From NCBI GenBank assembly GCA_027486405.1, contig JAIXPD010000049.1, positions 62,001-126,000 of the forward strand: DNA of 64,000 bases, given 5' to 3'. The notes below the pieces were generated by a model. That model did no database searches. It was given only the letters and a program-made list of their open reading frames with translations, and was not told the origin of the DNA. Source of the DNA: Azospirillum sp. Its GTDB lineage: Bacteria > Pseudomonadota > Alphaproteobacteria > Azospirillales > Azospirillaceae. Below, piece after piece: positions 49,835-57,762 of this stretch (positions are counted from its first letter, which is position 1; the number at the start of each line of letters is the position of its first letter). A program made the position numbers and the translations under genes.

Positions 49835-51136
49835 ATGACCTCCACCAACGCCGCCGAGATCGGCCGTTTCTTCGCCGCGTCGCTCGCCGAGACCGATCCC
49901 GAGCTGGCCCGCGCCGTTCGTGACGAGCTGATGCGCCAGCAGGATCAGATCGAGCTGATCGCGTCCGAAAACATCGTCTCCCAGGCGGTGTTGGAAGCCC
50001 AAGGGTCGGTTCTGACCAACAAATACGCCGAGGGTTATCCCGGCAAGCGCTATTACGGCGGCTGCGAGTTCGTGGACATCGCGGAAAACCTGGCCATCGA
50101 ACGCGCCTGCAAGCTGTTCAACTGCTCCTTCGCCAACGTTCAGCCCAACTCCGGCAGCCAGGCCAACCAGGCGGTTCTGCTGGCGCTGCTGCAACCGGGC
50201 GATTGCGTGCTGGGCATGTCGCTGGCCGCCGGTGGCCACCTGACCCACGGGGCCGCCCCCAACCTGTCGGGCAAGTGGTTCAAGGCCGTTCAGTACGGCG
50301 TGCGCGCCGACGATCACCTGATCGATTTCGATCAGGTCGAAGCGCTGGCGCGCGAGCACAAGCCCAAGCTCATCATCGCCGGTGGTTCGGCCTATCCGCG
50401 CGTGCTCGACTACGCCCGCTTCCGCGCCATCGCCGACGAGGTCGGTGCCTATCTGATGGTGGACATTGCCCATTACGCCGGTCTGATCGCCGGTGGCGTC
50501 TACCCCAACCCGTTCCCCTACGCCGACATCGCCACCACCACCACCCACAAGACCCTGCGCGGCCCGCGCGGCGGCATGGTGCTGACCAACCGCGAGGACA
50601 TCGCCAAGAAGATCAACTCGGCGGTGTTCCCCGGTCTGCAAGGCGGTCCGCTGATGCACGTCATCGCCGCCAAGGCGGTGGCCTTCGCCGAGGCGCTGCG
50701 CCCGGAATTCAAGGTCTACGCCCAGGCCGTGGTCGACAACGCCAAGGCGCTGTCCTCCACCCTGGTCGCCGGTGGCCTGGACATCGTGTCGGGTGGCACG
50801 GACAGCCACATCGTTCTCGTCGACATGCGCCCGAAGAACCTGACCGGCAAGGCGGCGGAAGCCAGCCTGGAGCACGCGGGCATGACCTGCAACAAGAACG
50901 GCGTGCCGTTCGACCCGCAGAAGCCGACCATCACCTCGGGTGTCCGTCTGGGCAGCCCGGCGGCGACCACGCGCGGGTTCGGCGTCGCCGAATTCCGTCA
51001 GGTCGGTGAGATGATCGTCGAAACGCTGGACGGTCTGGCCGCCAGCAACTCCGGCGACAATTCGGCGGTGGAAGCCTCGATGCGCGAGCGGGTGCGCGGC
51101 CTGTGCCGCCAGTTCCCGATCTACCCGACGCTGTAA
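49835..51136 (+). CDS. glyA: Serine hydroxymethyltransferase
   Basis: GlyA converts serine and tetrahydrofolate to glycine and methylene-tetrahydrofolate using PLP. The 433-residue protein shows [21 protein letters not shown], the tyrosine/aspartate block [15 protein letters not shown] and the PLP lysine Lys239 in [14 protein letters not shown]. The ATG at 49835 has AAGGAA 9 bases upstream and the standard N-terminus; the frame is open from 49769. It lies 30 bases before nrdR. Confidence 0.98.
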   Translation: MTSTNAAEIGRFFAASLAETDPELARAVRDELMRQQDQIELIASENIVSQAVLEAQGSVLTNKYAEGYPGKRYYGGCEFVDIAENLAIERACKLFNCSFANVQPNSGSQANQAVLLALLQPGDCVLGMSLAAGGHLTHGAAPNLSGKWFKAVQYGVRADDHLIDFDQVEALAREHKPKLIIAGGSAYPRVLDYARFRAIADEVGAYLMVDIAHYAGLIAGGVYPNPFPYADIATTTTHKTLRGPRGGMVLTNREDIAKKINSAVFPGLQGGPLMHVIAAKAVAFAEALRPEFKVYAQAVVDNAKALSSTLVAGGLDIVSGGTDSHIVLVDMRPKNLTGKAAEASLEHAGMTCNKNGVPFDPQKPTITSGVRLGSPAATTRGFGVAEFRQVGEMIVETLDGLAASNSGDNSAVEASMRERVRGLCRQFPIYPTL

Positions 51137-51166
51137 CGCCGCCCAACCGGCGAGAAGGACACGCAG

Positions 51167-51625
51167 ATGCGCTGCCCGTTTTGTGGAAACGAGGACACCC
51201 AGGTCAAGGATTCGCGACCGACGGAGGACAACTCGGCCATTCGACGGCGGCGCTTCTGTCCCAGTTGCAGCGCCCGCTTCACCACCTTCGAACGCGTCCA
51301 ACTGCGCGAGTTGACGGTGGTGAAGAGCGCGGGCCAGCGTGAACCCTTCGACCGCGACAAGCTGTTGCGGTCGATGCGGATCGCGCTGCGCAAACGCCCG
51401 ATCGACGCCGACCGCATCGACCGGGTGGTGAACAGTCTGGTGCGTCAGCTCGAATCCTCGGGCGAGAACGACATCCCGTCCAAGCAGATCGGCGAAATGA
51501 TCATGGCGGCGTTGCAAACGCTCGATCAGGTCGCCTACATCCGCTACGCCTCGGTCTACAAGGACTTCCGCGAGGCGTCGGACTTCAACGAATTCGTTGA
51601 GCAGTTGGCCCCCGACGCGCAATAG
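51167..51625 (+). CDS. nrdR: Ribonucleotide reductase repressor NrdR
   Basis: NrdR (152 residues) represses ribonucleotide reductase genes when ATP/dATP is bound. The zinc ribbon has Cys3, Cys6, Cys31 and Cys34 ([16 protein letters not shown] ... RRRFCPSC). The ATP-cone domain follows ([24 protein letters not shown]). Position between glyA and ribD is common in the group. The target nrd genes are not in the window. Confidence 0.98.
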   Translation: MRCPFCGNEDTQVKDSRPTEDNSAIRRRRFCPSCSARFTTFERVQLRELTVVKSAGQREPFDRDKLLRSMRIALRKRPIDADRIDRVVNSLVRQLESSGENDIPSKQIGEMIMAALQTLDQVAYIRYASVYKDFREASDFNEFVEQLAPDAQ

Positions 51626-51684
51626 AGGCGTCGCCCGGTCCGGGCGCGGCGGGCCGCTGCCATTATGAGAGAGCGGATCCCGTC

Positions 51685-52803
51685 ATGAGCGCGCCCACCA
51701 CCGACACCGATCTGAACCACATGCGCGCCGCGCTGGCGCTGGCCGCGCGCGGCCTGGGGCGAACCTGGCCCAACCCGGCGGTCGGCTGCGTCCTGGTGCG
51801 CGACGGCGTGGTCGTTGGCCGGGGCTGGACCCAGCCGGGCGGGCGTCCCCACGCCGAAACCCAGGCCTTGGGCCGGGCCGGAACGCTGGCGGCGGGGGCG
51901 ACCGCCTATGTCACGCTCGAACCCTGCAATCATTACGGCAAGACGCCGCCGTGCGCGCTCGCATTGATCGAGTCGGGGGTGGCGCGCGTCGTCGTCGCCT
52001 GCCAGGATCCGGACCCGCGCGTGGCCGGGGGCGGTTTGGCCCGGCTGCGCGCCGCCGGAATCGCCGTCACCACCGGCCTGTGCGAGGCCGAGGCGCTGGC
52101 CCTCAACGAAGGCTTCTTCAACCGCATCCAGCGCGCCCGCCCGCTGTTCACGTTGAAGCTGGCGACGACGCTCGACGGGCGGATCGCCACCCGCACCGGC
52201 GCGTCGCAATGGATCACCGGGCCGCAGGCGCGGGCGGCGGGGCACCGGTTGCGCGCCACCCACGACGCCATTCTGGTCGGCATCAAGACCGCGCTGGCCG
52301 ACGATCCCGATCTGACCTGCCGCTTGCCCGGTCTGGCCGACCGCAGCCCGGTGCGGGTGGTGGTGGACAGCGCCCTGCGTTTGCCGCCCACCGCGCGGCT
52401 TGCGGCCACCGCCCGCGCGGTTCCGACCTGGGTTGTCACCGGAACGGACCCGAACGACGGTGCCGCGCGCGCGCTGCGGGACTGCGGGGTGGAGATTGTG
52501 CCGGTGGCCCGCGACGCCGCCGGTCGGCCCGCGCCGCTGGCGCTGGCCGCCGCGCTGGCCGAACGCGGGCTGACGCGGGTGCTGGTGGAAGGCGGGGCGA
52601 CCATCGCCGGGGCGCTGCTGAGCGCCGATCTGGTGGACCGGCTGGAGTGGTTCCGCGCGCCGTCGCTGATCGGTGGCGACGGCTTGGCGGCGGTGGCGGG
52701 CTTTGGCGTTGACGGCATCGACACGCTGGCGCGTTTTGAGCGGATCGGCGGCGGCATGGCGGGCGACGACGCCGTCGAGCGGTACCGGCGGCGGCGGGGC
52801 TGA
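51685..52803 (+). CDS. ribD: Bifunctional riboflavin deaminase/reductase RibD
   Basis: RibD deaminates the pyrimidine intermediate and then reduces its sugar chain. The N-terminal deaminase has the zinc site HAETQAL and EPCNHYGKTPPCALAL; the C-terminal reductase (from about 145) has FTLKLATTLDGRIATRTGASQWITG and DAILVGIKTALADDP, then LVEGGATIAGALL. The 372-residue length is normal. It is the first riboflavin gene here. The spacers before ribD and ribE show no FMN riboswitch pattern, so riboswitch control is not supported. Confidence 0.97.
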   Translation: MSAPTTDTDLNHMRAALALAARGLGRTWPNPAVGCVLVRDGVVVGRGWTQPGGRPHAETQALGRAGTLAAGATAYVTLEPCNHYGKTPPCALALIESGVARVVVACQDPDPRVAGGGLARLRAAGIAVTTGLCEAEALALNEGFFNRIQRARPLFTLKLATTLDGRIATRTGASQWITGPQARAAGHRLRATHDAILVGIKTALADDPDLTCRLPGLADRSPVRVVVDSALRLPPTARLAATARAVPTWVVTGTDPNDGAARALRDCGVEIVPVARDAAGRPAPLALAAALAERGLTRVLVEGGATIAGALLSADLVDRLEWFRAPSLIGGDGLAAVAGFGVDGIDTLARFERIGGGMAGDDAVERYRRRRG

Positions 52804-52918
52804 GGGACGGGGCTGAGGCGGCCAGCCGGAGAGGCTTTGCAGGCGCAACGGACTGTTGCGTGGCGCGGGCCGTGGTCGGTGCTTCCCCTTGGCGGGAAAC
52901 CTGCTAAATTCCCTACCC

Positions 52919-53506
52919 ATGTTCACCGGAATCATCACCGACATCGGGCGCGTTCAGGCTGTGGATCGGCAGGGCGACACCCGTTTCACCATCGCGACCG
53001 GCTATGACACGGACACGATCGCCATCGGCGCGTCCGTGGCGCACAACGGCGTGTGCCTGACCGTCATCGAAAAGGGGCCGGGCTGGTACGTGGTCCAGGC
53101 GTCGGGCGAAACGCTGGCGAAAACCACGCTGGGCGCGTGGCAGCCGGACACCCGCATCAATCTGGAACGCGCGCTGAAGGTCGGCGATGAGCTGGGCGGC
53201 CACATCGTGTCCGGCCATGTCGACGGCGTCGGGCGGCTGGTGGACCAGCGCCCGGACGGCGAATCGCTGCGCCTGACCTTCGAAGCGCCCGACGCGCTGG
53301 CCCGTTACATCGCCTCCAAGGGGTCGGTGGCCGTCGATGGCGTGTCGCTGACGGTCAACGAGGTGCAGGGCAACCGGTTCGGCGTGAACATCATCCCGCA
53401 CACCCAGACGGCCACGACCTTTGGCGGGCTGCGCGTGGGCGATGCGGTGAATCTGGAAATCGATATGCTCGCGCGCTACGTCGCGCGGCTTGCGGGGCAG
53501 GAATGA
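52919..53506 (+). CDS. ribE: Riboflavin synthase alpha chain
   Basis: Riboflavin synthase joins two lumazine molecules to give riboflavin. The 195-residue protein shows the internal duplication of the family: MFTGIITDIGRV with VAHNGVCLTVIE in the first barrel, and GHIVSGHVDGVGRL with VAVDGVSLTVNEV in the second. The start at 52919 is the standard MFTGII. It overlaps ribB by ATGA, so it belongs to ribD-ribE-ribB-ribH. Confidence 0.97.
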   Translation: MFTGIITDIGRVQAVDRQGDTRFTIATGYDTDTIAIGASVAHNGVCLTVIEKGPGWYVVQASGETLAKTTLGAWQPDTRINLERALKVGDELGGHIVSGHVDGVGRLVDQRPDGESLRLTFEAPDALARYIASKGSVAVDGVSLTVNEVQGNRFGVNIIPHTQTATTFGGLRVGDAVNLEIDMLARYVARLAGQE

Positions 53507-54642
53507 CGTCCGAGTTTCACAGCTATCTGTCGAGCGCCGAAGAGATCCTCGAAGAGGCGCGGCAGGGCAAAATGTTCATCCTGGTCGATGACGAAGACCG
53601 GGAGAACGAAGGCGATCTGGTGATCCCGGCCAACTGCGCCACGCCGGAAGCGGTCAATTTCATGGCCAAGCATGGCCGTGGCCTGATCTGCCTGACGATG
53701 GACCGCGCCAACATCGAGCGGCTGAACCTGCCGCTGATGGCCCAGCAGAACGCCTCGCGCCACCAGACGGCCTTCACCGTGTCGATCGAGGCGCGCGAAG
53801 GGGTGACGACCGGCATTTCCGCCGCCGACCGCGCCCGCACCATCCAGGTCGCCATCGATCCGACATCCGGGCCGCAGGACATCGCCACCCCCGGCCACAT
53901 CTTCCCGTTGCTGGCCCGCGACGGCGGTGTGTTGGTCCGCGCCGGTCACACCGAAGCGTCGGTGGACATCTCCCGCCTGTCCGGTCATCCGCCCTCGGCG
54001 GTGATCTGCGAGATCATGAACGACGATGGCAGCATGGCCCGTCTGCCCGATCTGGTGCAGTTCGCCCAACTGCACGGGCTGAAGGTCGGGACCATCGCCG
54101 ATCTGATCGCCTACCGCCGCCGCACCGAAACCATTGTCGAACAGCGTCTGGCGGGCACGCTGGACAGCCGCTATGGCGGGCGGTTCCAGACCTACGTCTA
54201 CACCAACAAGATCCATTACGCCGAACACATCGCGCTGGTGCGTGGCGACATCTCCGGCGACGAACCGGTGCTGGTGCGCATGCACGCGCTTTCGGTGCTG
54301 GACGATGTGCTGGGCGACCGCAACTCCGGCCGGGCCGACGAGTTGCAGGCGTCGATGGAGGTGATCGCCCGCGAAGGGCGCGGCGTCATCGTGCTGCTGC
54401 GCGAACCGCAGCCGAACGGCCTGTCGTCGGTGCTGAAGGCCCGGTTGGAAGGGCAGGCGGGCAGCGCGCCCGAACTGCGCGACTACGGCGTCGGCGCGCA
54501 AATTCTGCTCGATCTGGGCGTGCGCTCCATGATTCTGCTGTCGAATCGCAAGAAATCGATCATCGGGCTGGAGGGCTATGGCCTGACCGTGGTCGGCCAC
54601 CGGGCGATTCACACCGGCGGGGCCGAGGCCGGGACCGACTGA
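53503..54642 (+). CDS. ribB: DHBP synthase with degenerate GTP cyclohydrolase II domain
   Basis: The N-terminal domain (1-205) is 3,4-dihydroxy-2-butanone-4-phosphate synthase: ILVDDEDRENEGDLVIPA, the HTEASVDISRLSG segment, and GHIFPLLARDGGVLVR. The C-terminal domain has the RibA fold, but the zinc-binding pattern (C-x10-C-x-C) is replaced by MHALSVLDDVLGDRNSGRADE, with no cysteine. GTP cyclohydrolase activity is therefore not expected. This matches the RibBX form reported in rhizobia. An active RibA must be encoded elsewhere. The 379-residue gene overlaps ribE. Confidence 0.93.
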   Translation: MTSEFHSYLSSAEEILEEARQGKMFILVDDEDRENEGDLVIPANCATPEAVNFMAKHGRGLICLTMDRANIERLNLPLMAQQNASRHQTAFTVSIEAREGVTTGISAADRARTIQVAIDPTSGPQDIATPGHIFPLLARDGGVLVRAGHTEASVDISRLSGHPPSAVICEIMNDDGSMARLPDLVQFAQLHGLKVGTIADLIAYRRRTETIVEQRLAGTLDSRYGGRFQTYVYTNKIHYAEHIALVRGDISGDEPVLVRMHALSVLDDVLGDRNSGRADELQASMEVIAREGRGVIVLLREPQPNGLSSVLKARLEGQAGSAPELRDYGVGAQILLDLGVRSMILLSNRKKSIIGLEGYGLTVVGHRAIHTGGAEAGTD

Positions 54643-54694
54643 GCGCCGCCACCAACCAGTCTGCCACCAACCACAGGGACGGGCACCACGCCGG

Positions 54695-55159
54695 ATGACC
54701 GACACGCCGCACATCATGGTTGTGGACGCCCGCAGCCACGAGGACATCGCCGACGAACTGGCGCGCGGGGCCATTGGCGAGCTGACGCGCGCCGGGGCCA
54801 CGCATGTCCGCTACGGCGTGCCCGGCTGTCTGGAGATTCCGGCGGCGGTGGTCTACGCCATCCGGTCGATGGATTTCTTCACCGCCCGCAAGCGGTTCGA
54901 CGGCTATGTCGCGCTCGGCTGCGTCATCCGGGGCGAGACGACCCGGTACGACACCATCTGTGCGGAAAGCGCGCGTGGGTTGCAGGATGTGACGCTGCGC
55001 TACGCGCTGGCGGTCGGCAACGGCATCCTGACCGTTGAAAATCGCGAACAGGCGTGGGTGCGCGCCAACGTCGGGTCAAAAAATATGGGCGGGGTTGCGG
55101 CCCGCGCCTGTCTTGACATGATTGACCTGAAGCGCAAATTCCGCCTCTATCCGCGTTGA
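54695..55159 (+). CDS. ribH: 6,7-dimethyl-8-ribityllumazine synthase
   Basis: RibH condenses the RibD product with dihydroxybutanone phosphate to give lumazine. The 154-residue protein has VPGCLEIPAAV, GYVALGCVIRGETT and the LAVGNGILTVEN segment. Where the family has R-G-E-T-x-H, this protein has GETTRYD, so the His proposed as acid-base catalyst is Arg; the DNA codon is CGG. The N-terminal aromatic/Asn pair of the substrate site also differs (VDARSHED). It may be a slow or second-type lumazine synthase, though it is the only copy in this operon. Confidence 0.93.
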   Translation: MTDTPHIMVVDARSHEDIADELARGAIGELTRAGATHVRYGVPGCLEIPAAVVYAIRSMDFFTARKRFDGYVALGCVIRGETTRYDTICAESARGLQDVTLRYALAVGNGILTVENREQAWVRANVGSKNMGGVAARACLDMIDLKRKFRLYPR

Positions 55160-55188
55160 TCCCTTTTCCAGTGACTGCAAAGACCATC

Positions 55189-55785
55189 ATGAGCAACGAC
55201 GACGCGGGCAGCCGCGCGACACCCAAGCGCGCATCCGACAAGACGGGCGGCAAATCAGGCGGCAAATCCGGCAGCCGCAACCGCACCGGCGGCGGTTCCG
55301 CCAAGGCCCGGCGCAAGGCCGCCCGGTTGGGCGCGGTGCAGGCGCTCTACCAGATCGACCTGACCGGCGCGCCGGTGGAAACCGTGGTGGGGGAGTTCGT
55401 CGCCCATCGCCTGGGCGAGGAGATCGACGGCGCGAAGTTCGTGGCGGGCGACCCGCAGCTCTTTTCCGACATCGTGCGCGGCGTCATTCATCGGTTGCCC
55501 GAGGTGGACAGCGTTTTGACCGCCGCGCTCGACCCGCGTTTCCCCGTGGACCGGCTGGAACTGCTGCTCCGCGCCATCCTGCGCGCCGGGGCCTATGAAA
55601 TCGCGGTTCATCTCGACACCCACCCGCGCATCATCATCAGCGAATATGTGGATGTCGGCCACGCCTTCTTTGCCGGGCGCGAACCGGCGATGGTGAACGG
55701 CGTGCTGGATCATGTCGCCCGCGCCCTGCGCGCCGACGATCTGGCCAAGCCCGACCCGTCGCGCGCCACGCCGTCCGCCAGCTGA
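55189..55785 (+). CDS. nusB: Transcription antitermination factor NusB
   Basis: NusB binds boxA RNA with NusE in rRNA antitermination. The family fold starts at about residue 37 (ARRKAARLGAVQALYQIDLTG) and includes RLELLLRAILRAGAYEI and ISEYVDVGHAFFAGREPAMVNGVLD. The N-terminal 36 residues are a low-complexity Gly/Ser/Lys extension and are not usual. The ATG at 55189 has a poor ribosome-binding site; the gene lies 29 bases after ribH, so translation may be coupled. Its position after ribH is widespread. Confidence 0.96.
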   Translation: MSNDDAGSRATPKRASDKTGGKSGGKSGSRNRTGGGSAKARRKAARLGAVQALYQIDLTGAPVETVVGEFVAHRLGEEIDGAKFVAGDPQLFSDIVRGVIHRLPEVDSVLTAALDPRFPVDRLELLLRAILRAGAYEIAVHLDTHPRIIISEYVDVGHAFFAGREPAMVNGVLDHVARALRADDLAKPDPSRATPSAS

Positions 55786-55877
55786 GGCGGCGTCCTGATT
55801 CGGCGTGTTCACCAGCCCCGGCCTTGCCCTTCTTCGGACGGGCAGGGCCATGATGGAACCGCGATGACGGAACCGTG

Positions 55878-56870
55878 ATGACCACCCCAGCGCTTGGCGA
55901 ATTCGACCGCATCACCCGCTATTTCAAGCCATTGGCCGCCGGTTTCCCGGGCGCGCGCGGGTTGCGGGACGACGCCGCCGTGTTTGGCGTGCCGGAGGGG
56001 CGGGAGTTGGTCGTCACCGCCGACGCCATGGTGGAAGGGGTGCATTTCTTCCCCGACGACGCGGCCGGTGACATCGCCGCCAAGCTTCTGCGCACCAACC
56101 TGTCCGATCTGGCCGCCATGGGGGCGGAGCCGCTGGCCTACACCCTGACCACCGCCTTGCCGCGCACGGTCGATGAGGTGTGGCTCGCTGCCTTCACCGC
56201 CGGTCTGGCGGCGGATCAAGCCCGCTTTGGCATTGGGTTGGCCGGGGGCGATTCGGTGTCCACCCGTGGGCCGATCACCCTGTCGGTCACGGCCTTCGGT
56301 CTGGTTCCGGCGGGGCGCGCGCTGCCACGCTGGGGCGGACGGGTGGGCGACCGGCTGTTTGTGACCGGGACCATCGGCGACGCGGCCTTGGGGTTGGAGA
56401 TCGCCTATGGCCGTTTGCCGGGGGTGGACCCGGCGGTCCGCGCCCATCTGTTGGGCCGTTTGCGCCGCCCCGATCCACGCACCACGCTGGGGCCGCGCCT
56501 GATTGGCTTGGCCAGCGGGGCCTTGGATGTGTCGGACGGGCTGGTGGCCGACCTTGGCCATTTGTGCGCCGAATCCGGTTGCGCCGCCCGGATCGAGGCG
56601 GCGGCGGTCCCGCTGTCCAACGCCGCGCGCGCGGTGATCGAGGCGGAGCCGCAGCGTCTTGCCCAGGCGTTGACCGGCGGCGATGATTACGAACTGGTGT
56701 TTTCCGCCCCGGAGTCGGCCACCGCCGACCTGATGGCGCTGGCGGCGGAGGTTGGGGTTCCGATCACCGCCATCGGTGCGTTGGTGGATGGCCCGTCGGG
56801 CGTTGTCACCGTCCGCGATGCCCAAGGCGCACCGCTGACGCTCGCCCGGCGTGGTTGGGATCATTTTTGA
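55878..56870 (+). CDS. thiL: Thiamine-monophosphate kinase
   Basis: ThiL phosphorylates thiamine monophosphate to the active diphosphate. The 330-residue protein has GLRDDAAVF, the metal/ATP segment VTADAMVEGVHFF, NLSDLAAMGAEPLAY, GGDSVSTRGPITLSV and GDRLFVTGTIGDAALGLEI, all family features. The ATG at 55878 is used; the GTG three bases earlier is equivalent. It follows nusB as in many proteobacteria. Confidence 0.97.
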   Translation: MTTPALGEFDRITRYFKPLAAGFPGARGLRDDAAVFGVPEGRELVVTADAMVEGVHFFPDDAAGDIAAKLLRTNLSDLAAMGAEPLAYTLTTALPRTVDEVWLAAFTAGLAADQARFGIGLAGGDSVSTRGPITLSVTAFGLVPAGRALPRWGGRVGDRLFVTGTIGDAALGLEIAYGRLPGVDPAVRAHLLGRLRRPDPRTTLGPRLIGLASGALDVSDGLVADLGHLCAESGCAARIEAAAVPLSNAARAVIEAEPQRLAQALTGGDDYELVFSAPESATADLMALAAEVGVPITAIGALVDGPSGVVTVRDAQGAPLTLARRGWDHF

Positions 56871-56986
56871 GAATCAGGTTTGGGCAATCGCCCGGACCGC
56901 TCATTTAAGACAATCGAAAGCTCTGTCGCGGCAGGCTGCCGCACGCCCGCCAACGGGTCTTGTGCTCTCCAATCCGGGTGTCGCCT

Positions 56987-57445
56987 GTGGTCAAGTCGCT
57001 GATCGTGCTGGTCTTGGGCATCCTGCTGCTGGGCGGCGCGGCGTTCGGCGGCTGGCACATCTACAACACATACTTGGTCCCGCAGGAGGGGGCCGAGCCG
57101 AAAAAGGTGGAGCCACCGCCCAAACCGCCCACCGGCTTTGTCCGCATGGCCCCCATCATCATGCCCGTGATTGGCAACACCCGGGTTGAGCAGATCGTCA
57201 CCGTGGTGGTGACGATGGAGGTGCTGTTGGAAAAGCAACCGATGGTGCAGGCCAATCAGGTGAAGATGAGCGACGTATTCCGCGTTGTGCTGTATGGCGG
57301 GCTTGATGACAAATCGATCATGAAAGGCGCGCTGTTCAACATTCCAGCGGCCAAAGAGAAGCTGATGGAGGCGGCGGCCAAGGCGATGGGGCCGGGTGTC
57401 ATCGTTGATGTGCTGATTCAGGCGGTGGTGCAACGCAATCTGTGA
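56987..57445 (+). CDS. FliL-like membrane-anchored protein
   Basis: A 152-residue protein with one N-terminal membrane helix (about 5-25), a Pro-rich linker (38-50) and a FliL-like periplasmic domain: FVRMAPIIMPVIGNTRVEQIVTVVVTMEVL, VKMSDVFRVVLYGG and the last strand GVIVDVLIQAVVQRNL. It shares its plan with the product at 46579 and, less closely, with FliL at 6106. The start is a GTG at 56987 or 56960; no ATG is available. A gene of this kind between thiL and hppA is common in Rhodospirillales; its role is not established. Confidence 0.6.
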   Translation: MVKSLIVLVLGILLLGGAAFGGWHIYNTYLVPQEGAEPKKVEPPPKPPTGFVRMAPIIMPVIGNTRVEQIVTVVVTMEVLLEKQPMVQANQVKMSDVFRVVLYGGLDDKSIMKGALFNIPAAKEKLMEAAAKAMGPGVIVDVLIQAVVQRNL

Positions 57446-57639
57446 CCGGTCGGGGCGGTCGGGTCCGGGCCGAATCCGCCAAAGGGCAGGGGGTCTCCCG
57501 GCCAATTCGCCGCGCTGACCCTGCCCGCGCGATGGTTGCAAAGCCCGGTGTGGGCGCGCATCCTTTCCCTTGTGTGAATGACGCCCGACCTCTCACCGCC
57601 GCAGATCGCGGGAGACCGACGTTTCGGGCGGACCCTTTT

Positions 57640-57745
57640 TAGAGCGCCGTGCTCAAAACATGAAACAGTCCACGGCGCTCTATGCCTTTGTTTATCGAGC
57701 ATCTTCACGCGTCAAATCGATCCCGATTTAACGCGATCTGCTCTA
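57640..57745. repeat. Compound palindrome upstream of hppA
   Basis: Three nested inverted repeats lie here: TAGAGCGCCGTG (57640-57651) with CACGGCGCTCTA (57671-57682); CGCGTCAAATCG (57708-57719) with CGATTTAACGCG (57724-57735, one mismatch); and an outer TAGAGC/GCTCTA pair (57640-57645 and 57740-57745). The unit ends 18 bases before the hppA start codon. The TTTAGAGC/GCTCTA style recalls palindromic repeats of alphaproteobacteria. It could be a mobile repeat or a structured leader. Confidence 0.7.
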
Positions 57746-57762
57746 GAATTTGGGGGGATGCG

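Noticed and set aside
49502..51622. A 706-codon open frame opposite rpiB, glyA and nrdR
   Set aside because: It spans three conserved genes on the opposite strand and resembles no protein.
52804..52918. Possible FMN riboswitch before the riboflavin genes
   Set aside because: The characteristic conserved blocks of the RFN element are not present here or before ribD.
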